Positions 12,081-25,013 of a stretch of 64,000 nucleotides of DNA are shown here, piece by piece (the stretch's first letter is position 1; the number at the start of each line of letters is the position of its first letter). The translations under genes and the position numbers were made by a program. The stretch spans positions 124,001 to 188,000 of the forward strand of contig JAXGGA010000456.1 in NCBI GenBank assembly GCA_038373865.1, given 5' to 3'. The DNA is from Uloborus plumipes (lineage: Eukaryota > Arthropoda > Arachnida > Araneae > Uloboridae). The notes under the pieces are model-generated. The model ran no database searches, was not told where the DNA came from, and saw only the letters and a program-made list of their open reading frames with translations.

Positions 12081-12103
12081 TTCTGAATCACCCTAACCTA
12101 GGG

Positions 12104-14765
12104 GCATAACTCAAAATTTAGGCTTCAAACCATAATGAATGGCAAGCAAACGCATAGGTTCAATAAAAAGTAATTAAGTAAAAAGTAATTAAGTACATCG
12201 ATATAAAAAAGGCGGGAGGGTGACCTAAGGTACTTAACAATTCTAGATACACAGGATTGATTTCATCTTCATGAAAATTTGACGTTTAATTACAAAACAT
12301 ATTAAACATTGAAAAAAAAACTCGCGTCTTTTATATAAAAATAAAATTATTTGAACAATGTAAAAAGAGCAAAAGGTCTTTCAAAATATTAATTGCTCAA
12401 TAAGTGTTACAAATTGCAATCGAGCCATCTTTAGATTTTGAAAAGTTCAATTCTGCTTTGAAATAGTTTTTGACAAATTCTATAATATGCGTCTCTCAGT
12501 TGGAGTTCCATATTACTTGCTGTACTATTTGGTTTATTTGCAATTCTAAAAGCTGTGTAATTCTCTACTTTCGGATTTATTTCATTTTAAAATTCATGAA
12601 AAACACAAGGTCGCTTTTTTGAGTTTGACTTTTTTAATTTTTAAGATGACATTATTATTTTTTTTTTGTTCACTAAAATGAAAGCCAAGCATGGAAATTA
12701 AAAAAAAAAAAGTTTGCAATTACAGAGTAATTATACATACGAACTATTTATGATATAAGGATGTTTTGGAATTGTTTTTCTTTTTTTTTTTGTGTTATTT
12801 ACACGATTTTCAGTTTAACTTAACTCATGGCCAATAAAAGCTAAACCCTTTTTATCCATTGCACATCACGTTCATTCGCAACAATAAACTTACTGGAATT
12901 TTCAGTAAGTGTATTTGCAACAATAAAGTAGAATGAAATCTAATACATCAATGCTTCACATTCAGAAAATATTTTTGAAGTATAACAATATCAGAAAAAT
13001 AACATATTTCTGCTTTTTCGAAATGAACCACATGAGAATTAGACTAAAAATAGCCTAATGATATTTCACAGCCAATTTATTTTCACTGGGATAGCGCTAT
13101 GAATTTCAAACATTATTCATTCCATGATAGTATTCAAAGTGAGTTTTTGACAATGAACAGCATTTATTCCTATTTTTCGCAGTTCTGCTCCACTACAATA
13201 CGTCGATTACATTTTCAATAAGTGGGTTTAACACTTTACCTCTGGGTATGTAAATATCCCTTTTAGCAAGAAAAAGTCTGTTAAATTATTTGCTGCAGAT
13301 ACCATAGAAACTAGAGTACAACTTGATTTATGGTCCTTTTGGAAATTCAAAAAAGCATTCATTATGATTAGTGTACAAATATTTTTTGCGGCGTTTCTTT
13401 GACAGAAGTGATTAACAGGAATGAAAAATGTATTTTTTTGTTCATTTAAAGTTATTAATCACAATTTGTTGCTTCTTACTAATCTAGATCAGGAATTTCT
13501 GATAGCTTAAAAATCGAGTTTTCGTCATTTAAGTGAAATTTTTGACATACAGATAGATAGATAGAGAGAGAGAGAAAGAAAATTGATATATAGATATGAT
13601 GGTCAGGGATGAAATCTGATGAATTAATTTTTGTTTTTAAAGTTGATGGTTGGTATTTAATTTGTTGTGGTTAAAGCAATAAATAAAATAAATATAACAT
13701 CACGCTAGTTATTAGGTAGGTTCAAGCATATGAATAATTCAAAAAACATTAAGTACACTCAGAATCAATTTTAAAATTAAAATAAGAAGCAACAGAATTC
13801 TATCGGAGCAATGAAGCTCTAAATGAAATTTCAGCGTTAAGTCAACGCAGTTGCGAGGTCAAGAGTGCACATGTAATTAATGGGTCACTTAAGGAATTTC
13901 GATGTTAAGCGTATGAGAGCTATTATATGAAATTTCATTCAGCTCACTCGCAGGTTCAGGGAAATAAACTATATTTAATGCTCTGCACCTTTTCTCTAAT
14001 TCTGTCTCGGTAAACTTTAAATGCTCTTTCAAATATTTAGAAACGAATAGAAATTTAGCACACGTTATTTGAGAGTTTTAGTTAAGCAAGCACTCAGCGT
14101 GGCTTAACTTTACAACTTGGTTTCACTTCTCAAGATTTATCTAATCTGCCACTCAACTGACTTGTTCAAAATATGCCGGTGGGATTATTATTGCGTTAGG
14201 GAGTGCGGAGATGTTATCATGCATCCCTGACATAAGTATTAACACAGAAAAATTAATATTTGAAAAGAAGAATGTACATTTTAATGTTGTGAAAAGTGAC
14301 AGAAACAATTTTTCGTTATATACCACACCACCTTATTGAAATAACAAAAGGGTTTCTTAACGCTTTAAAGAATTAATTAATAGGACTTTTAATGGAATAA
14401 ACTAAACCTTTTTTCTGAATGAAATTATTTTACTGCAGAAGTAAAATGATAAGAAAGAATTAAATGAAAATATGATTATCAAAAATATTTTTTTCTTAAA
14501 TGAAGCATTGATTTTTAATAAGGTTTTACTTGTAAATTATCCGCACAATGTCACTTACAATCACTTTGTAACATTTTATTGTGAATACTTCATCATGTGT
14601 AATTGTAATTGCTGATGCTTTTTCTCTTTTCTTGCTCTTTAGAATGTATTATCTTAATTATAAATAACTTGTCAAAATGTTATCTTAACACAGTCGAATA
14701 AAAGTACTGGTGGTTCCTGTTTAAGTATTTTATAAAATTATTTCATTTGAACCTTGAAAACATTT
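12104..14765. other. AT-rich non-coding stretch
   Basis: No gene recognised. It contains GATAGATAGATAGAGAGAGA-type simple repeat at about 13550-13578. A small hairpin ACTTACTG / CAGTAAGT lies near 12888-12910, with the word GCAACAATAAA on either side. Confidence 0.5.
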
Positions 14766-15013
14766 GAAGGGCCAGAGGGAAAAAAGATAAAAGTCACTTT
14801 TTCGTCAATTTTGAGATATTAGCGCTATCTAGGGGCTATGAAGGACTAGTATCATCTGGTAGAAAAACAAGGGGGAAAAAAGATGAGAAGCGACCGAAAT
14901 GTGCATGAAAACTCGAAAAACTACATAGGGAGCTACGAGAAATCAAACTTTGTTCTTCGTTTTTCTCGAAATCGCTTTTTGGTCACTTTCATCTTTTTTC
15001 CCCCTGGCCCTTC
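14766..15013. mobile_element. 248-bp MITE with GAAGGGCCAG ends
   Basis: Inverted ends: GAAGGGCCAGAGGGAAAAAA (14766 onward) against the right end, which reads inward GAAGGGCCAGGGGGAAAAAA, continuing as AGATAAAAGT versus AGATGAAAGT. The repeat is about 33 bp with few mismatches. ATTT flanks both ends, a possible short duplication. A further copy of the GGGGGAAAAAAGATGA part sits inside at about 14870. There is no coding potential. The first six bases, GAAGGG, also start the MITE at 24.0 kb. Confidence 0.75.
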
Positions 15014-15106
15014 ATTTACTTTTTCTCTCACCAAGGACATAAATTTCTGCTTAACCCACTAGACCAAATTAAACCCTCGTAGATCATTCGTAAGCGTAAA
15101 TAATAA

Positions 15107-15109
<3 letters not shown>

Positions 15110-15148
<39 letters not shown>
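15110..15148. repeat. (AT)n microsatellite
   Basis: A pure AT dinucleotide run of about 39 bp. Confidence 0.95.
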
Positions 15149-15150
<2 letters not shown>

Positions 15151-17507
15151 GTCCTACGCCTACTTAAATTTTTGAACAGGAGAGGAGCTCTGCTGAAAAA
15201 ATATGGTTAGAATCCAAAGAGTTCGGACGAATGATCAATCAAATACCTCTTAAAAATATGTTAAAATAAGAAATTAGTGTTCTTTTATACGTCTGCATTA
15301 ATAAAAAAAAGGACATTTTCGTTTTCGATAAATATCCCTGTAGCATAACTTTGGAGGCAGCATGGTATCATTTAAATACTAGTTTGTCCCTAGCAAACTG
15401 ACATTTGATTTGCTGATTGTGCCCATATTTTGCTGCTTATGGTTGAATCGTAGAAGAATAATATAATTTATTCGAAAAGAAATTATAGGAATACACCTAT
15501 CTCTATGTTGGAGTAGTAACTTGGCTATTTTGAAATCTAACTTGTTTTGGTACATACGACAGATCATAATATTTTTCTTTATTTTTTTAAGTTTTAATTT
15601 GTTTGTGTTTTATAGGATTGATAGGGTCAGGTAGGGTAAACTGGTGATGATAGCTATTTTCATACTTGCCAAGCTGTACTTCTAAAACCACTTAAAATAT
15701 TTAATGTATAAATTAAAATTCAGTTTCATATGTAGACTGAAATATAAAATCAAAAGAGTAACACTTAATACTAAATAATTTCTCTAAATAAAAAAGATAG
15801 CTTAAAAATACTGAAAGCAATCTACAATAACTTGCAAAATGATGAACTATCCGACGAAATTATAAGTTTGGCAATTTCTTTCTGTGTTTTTTGTATACTT
15901 TATTTTACCATAGCTGATCCTAAATATTATGCTCACTGCAAAATTAGATATTTGGAACCTTTTTGCGAATTAATTGATTAGATTGACACACATTTCGTTA
16001 AATTAATTAATTGAAACTTTGGCTTCAACTTAATGACAATTACATTTTTCGCATTCATTTTCGTGTCAAAAATCATATTTTTGTCTTTACACGAGTGTTT
16101 CTTTGCCTAAAATCTTGACAGAGTTTTATTGTGTTGAGTAAAGTGTTTGAATAAGTTGACAGATATCATCTGTTAAAGTTTAGAAAAAATAATTCTTGTT
16201 AGCACAGAGCTATGGGAAAACATTTAACATTTTGTTTCTGAAATATACAGGGGAGGGGGAAACTGCATTATTAACGAAAAAGTGGAAAAGTGTGTAAAAA
16301 ATCAAATTGTCTTATTTTATTCATGTAATGATGGTACATTTTCGCTAAAATACAACTACATGATTAATATAAATCACAATTTGTTAGGATGATTGAATAT
16401 TTTACTTTTAGTTATTCGAAAAATGAAAAAAAATGTGAATGAGCATATTCACACATACACATGCTTGCAAACAACAAATTGTTGAAACTAAAAGAAAAGA
16501 AACGAGACGTTTTCAATGATGAAAATTTAAGCGATGTATGCGGAGATCTATGCAACAACGTCAGATAATAATGTGTTTAATAATCACAATAATACAACTA
16601 CATTGCATTATTTTTTTAATTAAACAAAGTACAATGTTACCTATTTTTAAAAAAAATCTGACAAAAGCATTTTGCCAAGTGTTTTTTATTTGCAATAACG
16701 CATAAAGTAATATTTATTCTTTTATTCCTACATAAAAGTCTTCGAGTTTCTAATATATGTCCCAGAACGCACAGAAAACAGGCACTTATAACACACAAAC
16801 ATTACACTTTAGCAGACCTTAAACCACTCTTGTACTTCCACTAAAATATCAGCTCTTCTTCACAGTGTAAAACAAAAGCATAGGGAGTAAAAACTGACGT
16901 TCCTTTTTTTTCCCCTATTGAAACACGAACCTGTGACAACTATAAGTTACGAACGCTCAATCCTGTAGATATATTTATAACCCTCATAATATCTAAAGTA
17001 AGAGAGGAGTATAAAAGCTTCACCGTATGACAAGAGCTTTTAGTAGCACTTTAGTAGCACTTATTTATCTGGTCTTACAGCTTTGTCAGAGAATGTTTCG
17101 ACAAACAACTTTAAAATACAATTCATCGTGTTGAAATACAGAAAAACGATTGAAATTTATTACACAAATATTGAGCTAGCAAATTCAATACGCGCGTTTG
17201 AAAGATTTTTTAATGCACATACAATTTCTGTAGGCAAAGAAAGTATAGTCATGCATTTTAACTAACTTAAATTTCAGGCAAGTAAATAGTCATGCACATA
17301 AATGAAAAAAAAATGTAGCATAAGGAAAAACTTTTCCATACGGTGAATGTTGTTTTCTTATTAATGTATAATATTAATTTTTTAAGTAGTTTTAAAATTA
17401 CACCATCTAAATAGTGCTTGGTAAATTGTAATATTAGAAGCTAAAAAAATTAATGCGATAATTTTATTTATTCTTCAAAATACTTTTATTTTAAGTTTAA
17501 AAGTAGA
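15149..17507. other. AT-rich non-coding stretch
   Basis: No gene, inverted-repeat element or RNA recognised. TAGTAGCACTT is directly repeated at about 17040-17060. The open frame at 17083-17265 (+, 60 codons) shows no domain I recognise. Confidence 0.5.
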
Positions 17508-17509
17508 TA

Positions 17510-18801
17510 GGGGAGAGTGGTAATGAATGGGCCATGGTGATGAATGGGCCACTAACAAAATATGAAAAAGTATTTGCATGATTTTTTTTTTTTTTGATGC
17601 CACCAATAGATGTAGCTATTTGTTCTACTAAACTCATCCAATTTTCATTAGTTTGCGCTGAGCCATTTTCAAACTAGAGTGGCATGGTCAAGAATCTGAC
17701 TGAAAAGTAAGTTTTTCCCTTTTTAGTAAAACATTTCCTAGCTAAAATGTACCAAGTATTTCACTGCATACATGTGTATAAGGTAGTCTTTCCATATCTA
17801 TAAACTAATCTTAAGATGTATTTTGATGTTATCTAAATTCAATGTACTCAAAAACCTAAATGTATTCCAAAAGTATAGGTGGGGCTGAATGGGCCACTAT
17901 GTCATGGTAATGAATGGGCCACCTATAAATATTGTTTTTCTTCTTTTTCTTTGGATTTTCGCATTAATATTAAACACAACTGACATTCATAGATAGATTA
18001 AGATTACTGTCGTCAAAATAGGTTTTTAGTAACTTCTAAATATAATTTGCAGATCTATATTATATTCCTATAGTACAATAGACCTCTGGTCGCAGTGCGT
18101 GGCTTGAAAAAGTCCCCCTCTCTCCTTCATATTATATTCCTCATAGTACAATTTCATTTTCTTTCTTGGTAACTTAAGTTAGACATTTCTTATTCCCGAT
18201 GTCTAGTAAATTAAAAAAAAAAAAAAAAATTTGAATTTTGACAAGTTTGAAAATGAAGATGAAGTTTTTGAAAGTGATTTTTAATATTATTTTTGAAACA
18301 TATAAATTTTGTTAAATCATAGTGTGTATTATCTGTTTTATTTTTACATATATTTGCTGTTATTTATTTCTTACAATCTCATTATTTAGTCATTTTTCTG
18401 CTACAATTGGTATGCATCAGTTTTATTTTAATTGCATCAGTTTTGATATAATTTTATGTCAGTATGATTTTGTATCATCATGTCAAGTGCCACATTTATT
18501 TTGTCATATTCAGCAAATAAAAGATTAAATCCACATGTTTTCATTGAATTTATTTAGTGGCCCATTCATTACCTTCGATGGCCCATTCAACCCCATAGGT
18601 GGGGTTGAATGGGCCAAATTTCAAAATTTTTATTTTCTATTATAATTCATTATAGACAGGTGCTAATACAACTTTTATGACTTTTTTAGATAGCCAGATA
18701 AGTAAAGTAACTAAAACACCAATTTAGAGTTAAAACAAAGTGTTAGAAAAAATTACAAAAATTCAAAACCAAAAAGTGGCCCATTCATTACCACTCTCCC
18801 C
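17510..18801. mobile_element. 1.3-kb element with GGGGAGAGTGG ends and AATGAATGGGCCA words
   Basis: The ends are a 24-bp perfect inverted repeat beginning GGGGAGAGTGGTAATGAATG. TA precedes the left end and CA follows the right, so a decayed TA duplication is likely. The core AATGAATGGGCCA, or its variant GGGGTTGAATGGGCCA, occurs eight times: direct at 17521, 17538, 17881, 17908 and 18601; reversed at 18558, 18579 and 18777. The pair 18580-18594 / 18601-18615 is a perfect 15-bp hairpin with a 6-nt loop. I see no transposase remnant, so this is a non-autonomous copy. Its first seven bases match the elements at 6362 and 63314. Confidence 0.85.
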
Positions 18802-18802
18802 C

Positions 18803-19538
18803 ACTACTCGTATTGAATGTCAAAATACTACAATTGAGATATTTATAACCTGTTGTCACTAAAACCAAATTTTTGTTTATCACGGAAACTTTGTTACTGG
18901 TCTTTAGCCTCAAAATTTCCCCTATTGTTCAGCTTCAAATCAATATTTTAATTACTTTTATGTAATGGACAAAATATAGTCACCAATTAAATGTATACAA
19001 AAGAAATCACTTAAATTGATATTGTTATAAAATAACGGTATAAATTTGTGTTATTGCTATTTTGTGGAGAAAATGCAGGCAATAAGTGCGCATCAGAAAA
19101 CAAAGAAATTTTTCAGTTTTGACTAGATTTCATTATTATAAAATTACCGGAAATGGTGGTCATTAGAAATTTTTAGCATTAGCAAATTTTAAGTTCGTAA
19201 TTTTGTTTATAACTTACGAAAAACATTTTGTAATTTCTTCTTGTATTTTGTTGACAAAACAATCCCCCCCCCTCCCAATGCTCTTTAAAAGTGTTTTACT
19301 AGGTGAGCTCTTTCAATACGACGATAATCTGTGATGGTTATGTTTTTAAATTCTGTTTACTTACTTCTTATAAATTTCTTAGCATTGAATGTGGAAATGG
19401 CCTTAACTTTCTTTATTTAAGCCTTTTGCTGAATACAAATTTAAAAATTCACAAGTTGAAAAATTGCACTCTTAATGGGATTTTTTTTTCTTATAACATA
19501 CTCATATTAAGTTTACAAATACCTCTGTGCTATTGATG
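18803..19538. other. AT-rich non-coding stretch
   Basis: Nothing recognised apart from a short C run near 19264-19273. Confidence 0.5.
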
Positions 19539-19540
19539 TA

Positions 19541-19803
19541 GAGAAAGTTACAGCGTTAAGGAGGCACAAATGAGCAGGGATACTGCAGACACGTGTTTCG
19601 ACGTTACAAGGAACGCCTTTTTCAGTGCAAAAAAATTTTGAGCTTATGGATGCACAGACATCCGATAAAAGAGCTTTTGTCGGATGTCTGTGCATCCATA
19701 AGCTCAATTTTTTTTGCATTGAAAAAGGCGTTCTTTGTAACGCCGAAACACGTGTCTGCAGTATCCCTGCTCATTTGTGCCTCCTTAACGCTGTAATTTT
19801 CTC
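19541..19803. mobile_element. Foldback MITE, arms of about 130 bp, TA-flanked
   Basis: The sequence is an almost perfect inverted repeat centred near 19672. It starts GAGAAAGTTACAGCGTTAAG and ends with the matching reverse complement (one mismatch in that stretch). The middle is TCCGATAAAAGA / GCTTTTGTCGGA with virtually no loop. TA lies on both sides (19539-19540 and 19804-19805). A single-stranded or RNA copy would form a hairpin of about 130 bp. Open frames here on both strands mirror each other because of the symmetry and are not genes. Confidence 0.9.
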
Positions 19804-19805
19804 TA

Positions 19806-22800
19806 TACTCACATTAATTTGATACATTAACTTATCCAAACAATCGAGATGACTAGAACAATGTGAAGGACTCACTCAACAAAGTAAACCTAAAAGTCCT
19901 CTTCAGTCGTTTCTGAAATGCTAGTGTGGTGAAAAAAAAACACTCGAAATCGAAATTTAAGCAATTAAACAATATTCACACTTAAGATTTTATTGTGTGT
20001 ATGCTACTTAAAAAAAATAATTTCATGAATCGCATAATTCCTAAATACTTAATTGCATACTCATATGAGAACATTCTTAGAATGGAGGAACTAGTTTCAC
20101 ATGGGATTTTACATTATATACAGAAAAAACATTAAATGCTCTCATTTAGTCAGAATGTTATTAAATTCAGAATTGTGTGGAACAAAGAAAGATTTCATGT
20201 AAAAACCCAAATAGAAATGAGAAATTTTAAAGTAGTAGACTATGACATTTAGAAAATATTTAACGGCTTGGAAAAGCTACCCTCTAAAAAATATTTATTT
20301 ACTGATTACACACACGCGCTTACAGAAAAAAAAAACATATTTAACTCTGTTTTCCATGTTCTTATCAATTCATGTTTTATGTTCTTCATGCATAAAAACT
20401 GATACATCAGCATAAACTGCTTTAGAAAAAAAATGGTTACAAACTACATAGGCGAAATTTCATTTTCACAACATTTTTACTGTTATTTAACTCGAATCCA
20501 ACAAAAGAGTTTCACGACTTTTATCTTTACAGGCTGATAGAAGTATAAAATTTGTAAAGAATATTATTTTAACCTAAGAATTTCCTTTGAACTCTCTACC
20601 ATAACGATACTTTTGTGGAAGAACTGTCAAGTGAAATAAGAAGAAACCGCTTTTGAGTTCATTTTTCAATTTCTCTTTACAAGTTTGAGTGGATTTTATG
20701 TTCAATTTTCAAGTCACTCAAGGCAATATTTAGTTTATCTTGCCGCACATTTCAAAGAATAGAAGTAGATACCAATGTATTTGAGAGCGTTGAAAACAGG
20801 AAAACTTAAATGTTTTGTAGTTCTGAATTTAAAAACATTTTATTGAAACACTAAGTTGCTTATTTTTCTCTACACAAACTGCTTTTTTCTTTTTTAAATA
20901 TCTGAATAATAAAAGATTTTACGATATTTTTTTATTGAACAAGTTTTCTTTAAAAATTTTGTTAGTTTCAAAATGACAATCGATAGAAAGAATGTACAGT
21001 AAAAATTATAGTTAATTGATTTTTTTCAAACGTATAGTCAAAAGAGTACATGAATATAAAATAAGGCATGCGTCACTGCTAAATAAATATAGAGAAACAG
21101 AAAGTAAAAACACATTATGAATGAAATTTATTTTCGAGCAATTTGTATGATATCAAGAAAGCATCTCCCATTTCAGGCGTTTGAGAAAAATGATTTTTGA
21201 TTAGTAAACATTTGGTGCACATTTCTGTCAGTAATATTTATTCTACTTTTGATGAATGAAAACGCATAGTCCCAAATATTCTTTAGTTAACGCAGGGCCA
21301 AAAACAAGAAATCGCCTTTTTTTAAAAGAAATTATTTCAAAAAAAAAAAAAGAAAAAGAAATAGGGTGTGGTGAATTTTTTTTCCGTTTATTATTTCAAT
21401 ATAATACATCATTGTATATAGCTTCGTGTGCACTGAATTAGAAAAATATATCTTCCACCATTTTATTTTTTCAACCGTTTAACAAAAGATGTTCTATCTC
21501 CCCCTCCCTTTCCAAATTCAAAAACAATGCAAAATCAAAAATATTACATGTATTCAGTTTTGTGCACTTTTATTTAGAGCAATCTATTCAGCAATTGGGA
21601 AAGATAGTTGCCTAGAACGAACTGTAATTTTTGTTTTCTGAATTTCATAATATTCCCAATAAAAATTCGCTTAATTAATTAATTGATTATTCAATTTAAA
21701 ATCATGGTAAGGGTAAAAGCGTCACCTTTATTTCTCTTATATTTCTAAAAATAAATTTAAATCGTAAGACTTTTATGATTACTATTAGCTTTTTCTTCAA
21801 AATTCAACTTTTTTTTTTCATGGCTTCAAAATTGTAAGTAATACGTTTTGTTTTGTAACAGTTTAGAAACGAATGTCTGAAACAGTTTTTATTTATACTA
21901 GCTTTAGTATCCAACTTGTAACTACATTGTAATTGTAACCAAATTGCTATTGTAACCAAATGAATGTAAATAAATAATGTAAAAGAGCAATACACGTGAC
22001 TCACTAAATTTCTTACGTGTTTTAGCTTGCGGAAGTATAAACACTAAAAGATTCATTATTAGTAATATTCTTTCTAATAAAAGGACCCGAGGAAAATCTT
22101 ATACTATCTTAATTAAAGAAAGGAAGCAATGCATAAAAGCGAGAACAGTTTGTCTATAAAGCTGTGGGTTTTCTAAAAAACCGATATAAAGATGCCTCAT
22201 AAAATTAATTACTTCAGTTATAGCTTGAGCGATAACTTAGTTTAATGGCAGAAAGTTACGCCTCTGATCTTTTGTTGGAGTTATTAAATCTGGAGGCTTA
22301 ATACCGGAAGAAAAAAAAATCTCAGAATATTAACACCTTTAACCTTAACTTTAAAAGTGTCCGTATCTTACTTAGTGGTTATGAATATTTCATAAAGTTA
22401 CTCTACCGTGAAGAAAGAGGAGTGATTTTTATTCCTGAATCATAAACGAAGCAAACGAAAAGGAACTGTTTTATTGCAATTAAGCGGTTTTAAATTTTTA
22501 ACGAGTAGATTAAATCGTAATTGTGTTGCGATAAAAGTAAAAAAAAAAAAAAACTGGTTGAAATTGATATTTAATTTAGCAAAAATCGATGTCCTTGTAC
22601 GATTGAAAACTTATTTAATTAATCCTGTTTTTAAGCAATAGTATGTAAAATTACCATTATTTATTTATGCGCCATCTTTATTGCATATATTTAATCGCAT
22701 ATTATTTAATTAATCGCATATATTTAATTTAAAAAAATATATATGTTGTTATAAAACAGTTACTTAATTTTTTCCAAAAAAATATTTCAACAACTTTGTT

Positions 22801-23541
22801 TACATAGTTAAAAAATCATTCAATAACAGTAGTTGATAATATGATAAATACATTAGAATAAGCCATCAAAGTAAGGAAATGCTAACATAGTATTTCAGAA
22901 TCAATGGTAAATGTAGATTGCACTTATAACATTCACTATCAAAATTAAACTTAAATTTAAACTCAAGTTAATTTGTATTATGATTCAAATATGTGTTGTC
23001 TATGGAATACAGCATTTGACATTATCGCCTCTGATTTACAAACTGCATTGTTTGCATATAATTTAATGCTTAAATTTGATGAACTTCACAGTAACTAAAA
23101 TAACTCAATCTAACAAGAAAAAAAAAGAATCAATAAATAAAAAATAACCAATTAAATAAATAAAAACTTAAAGTAACACAAAAACAATCTTGCACGGAAA
23201 AATTAAGGGATAAAATAATTACACAATATGTGTATTGTTTTTAGTATTCAGACCAGATTACTCATAAATCCTTACGTTACGAAGTAAAGTAACTTAATAA
23301 AACCATTTTTCTATTGTTTGGGAGTTGCAAAGAGACATCCTGAAAGTATTTTGAGTAAACATCTGACAGCCCCGATGGAAGTTTGAATTCAATAGATTAT
23401 TGCTTTCTCATCAATCGAGCGGAATAGGTCTCTGCCTTCAAGCACCTTTTTTCCTTTCTAGGACATATTAATATCTTTTGGCGTATCAACTAATAAAACA
23501 TCTTCGGGGAAAGGAACGAAAGCGGCGCATCTCCACGACGT
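19806..23541. other. AT-rich non-coding stretch
   Basis: No gene recognised over 3.7 kb. There are several A runs (about 21341 and 22540) and AT-rich words such as TTAATTAATT. Small open frames at 21256-21441 and 21804-22004 have no recognisable domain. Confidence 0.5.
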
Positions 23542-23874
23542 GGGATCGATTTTCTGTCATCAGCTTTAAAGGGTAGCTATCACACTATATGCCCTGCATG
23601 ACACTCGGGGAAATTTTGTTTGCATTTCCATCAATTCAATAGGAGAAGAATGGAAATGCTTTTAGTCTCGTTTTCTCTTTGTAAGTTCCTCAAATTCGGG
23701 CATGAGGTGAACTTTGTGACAACAATTCAAAGCAGTTTTGCGTTGATCACGAATAAGCGAGTAGTTTGAGAGTCTTACGTCACTTTTCTGTTGAACTCAA
23801 CTATGTCTGCTTTTAATACAGTATCTATTTGTTTAATGGATGATATGTATATAATAGGAAAATAATTAAACTAT
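23542..23874 (+). repeat. Duplicated segment, copy A
   Basis: About 333 bp that recurs at 24272-24606 in the same orientation. Shared landmarks in order are GGTAGCTATCACACTATATG, TTTTGTTTGCATTTCCATCA, CTTTTAGTCTCGTTTTCTC, AATTCAAAGCAGTTTTGCGT and TATGTCTGCTTTTAATACAG. The copies differ by scattered substitutions and small indels. No coding frame is conserved between them, as far as I can read. I do not recognise it as a known repeat. Confidence 0.85.
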
Positions 23875-23998
23875 AACTAACAGTTTTAATACTATGTATC
23901 TATTAGGTTATATTTCTTCTAACAAGTTACATTAATTCTTGAAGAATTTCGGACTTGAAAAGTTTTAATTTATGTCGTCATCGAAAGTTGATTGGCAC

Positions 23999-24257
23999 AA
24001 TTGAAGGGCTTGAAGGATGAAGGGGCTATGTTACATTTTTATAAATAAACACTCTGGATAATGGTAAGCAATGGATATAGGTAAGAAAATAAAACTTGGT
24101 ACACCAAAAAGTGGATGCTATTAGACCAAGTTCATACGCACACTAACGACAAAACCAGAAAATAAAAAAGCTGCAACAACTGCAACAATTGAAATCTAAT
24201 TACTAGCACTTTTTCTGTTTTGTGACATAACCCCTTCATCTCCCGAACCCTTCAATT
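23999..24257. mobile_element. 259-bp MITE between the two duplicated segments
   Basis: The termini are inverted: AATTGAAGGGCTTGAAGGAT on the left against AATTGAAGGGTTCGGGAGAT read inward from the right, continuing through GAAGGGGCTATGT / GAAGGGGTTATGT. The outer AATT is palindromic and could be the target duplication, with GAAGGG as the true end, as in the 14.8-kb MITE. No coding content. Confidence 0.75.
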
Positions 24258-24271
24258 AAGCGGAAGACCTA

Positions 24272-24606
24272 GAGTCAATATTCTGCCATCAGCTGCAAAA
24301 GGTAGCTATCACACTATATGCCTCGCATGACACGCGGAGAAATTTTGTTTGCATTTCCATCAATCCAACTAAAAAAAAGGATACGCTTTTAGTCTCGTTT
24401 TCTCATTGTAAGTTCCTCAAATACGAACGCGAGGTGAAATTTATGAAAACAATTCAAAGCAGTTTTGCGTTAATCTCGAATAAGCAAGAAAAATGTGGTT
24501 CAAGGCTCTTACGTCACTTTCCTGCTGAACTCAGCTATGTCTGCTTTTAATACAGTATTGTTTCTTTAATGAATAAAATATACGTAATGAGAAAATAATG
24601 AAACTA
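24272..24606 (+). repeat. Duplicated segment, copy B
   Basis: Second copy of the segment at 23542-23874, about 730 bp downstream. It has a short extra segment (AAAATGTGGTTCAAGG) relative to copy A and otherwise aligns end to end. Confidence 0.85.
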
Positions 24607-24908
24607 AATTTTTTCTTGCAAATTTTTTATTTGAGCAGATGCTGTGGTTTCTTTCTAGCCCAGCTCTGGGGCTAATTGGACGGTTTTAACTTTCTTATAT
24701 TTTCTTTTTCCCCTATTGTTTCATGCTATTTTGTTTTTACGCCTTACGAATATGTACCTATTACGTATTACATGTAAATATTATTACTATAATAACTAGG
24801 GTCCAATGAATGTGTTTTTTTAGTACTATCTATTTCATATTTAATTTCTTACTGCTTATATTGAACATTAAATATTTCATTATTTCATTCTGACCAGTTT
24901 TCACCCTG

Positions 24909-25013
<105 letters not shown>

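Larger units (their letters stand above)
8340..12095 (+). mobile_element. 3.8-kb DNA transposon, 8-bp target duplication, TAGGGTGATTC ends
   Basis: The ends are inverted repeats beginning TAGGGTGATTCA (8340 onward and, reversed, 12084-12095). Both sides carry the identical 8-bp direct repeat ACCTAGGG (8332-8339 and 12096-12103), so insertion is well supported. It holds two blocks of a transposase-like protein (about 8950-9357 and 10690-11376) that were one gene before a Tigger-like element inserted at 9368-10558. Near the right end, about 11580-12075 is made of three units of 160-170 bp. Related sequence in reverse orientation (GAGGTCGCTCAA) sits near the left end at about 8450. The 8-bp duplication fits hAT, P or similar groups, but the protein is not a hAT transposase I can recognise. 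A relative lies at 34.5-35.9 kb. Confidence 0.85.

Noticed and set aside
15625..15650. AGGGTCAGGTAGGGTAAACTGG similar to a transposon end
   Set aside because: No inverted partner or target duplication found.
19513..19822. Four overlapping open frames containing shared peptides on both strands
   Set aside because: The region is a palindrome, so both strands give the same peptides. There is no independent coding evidence.
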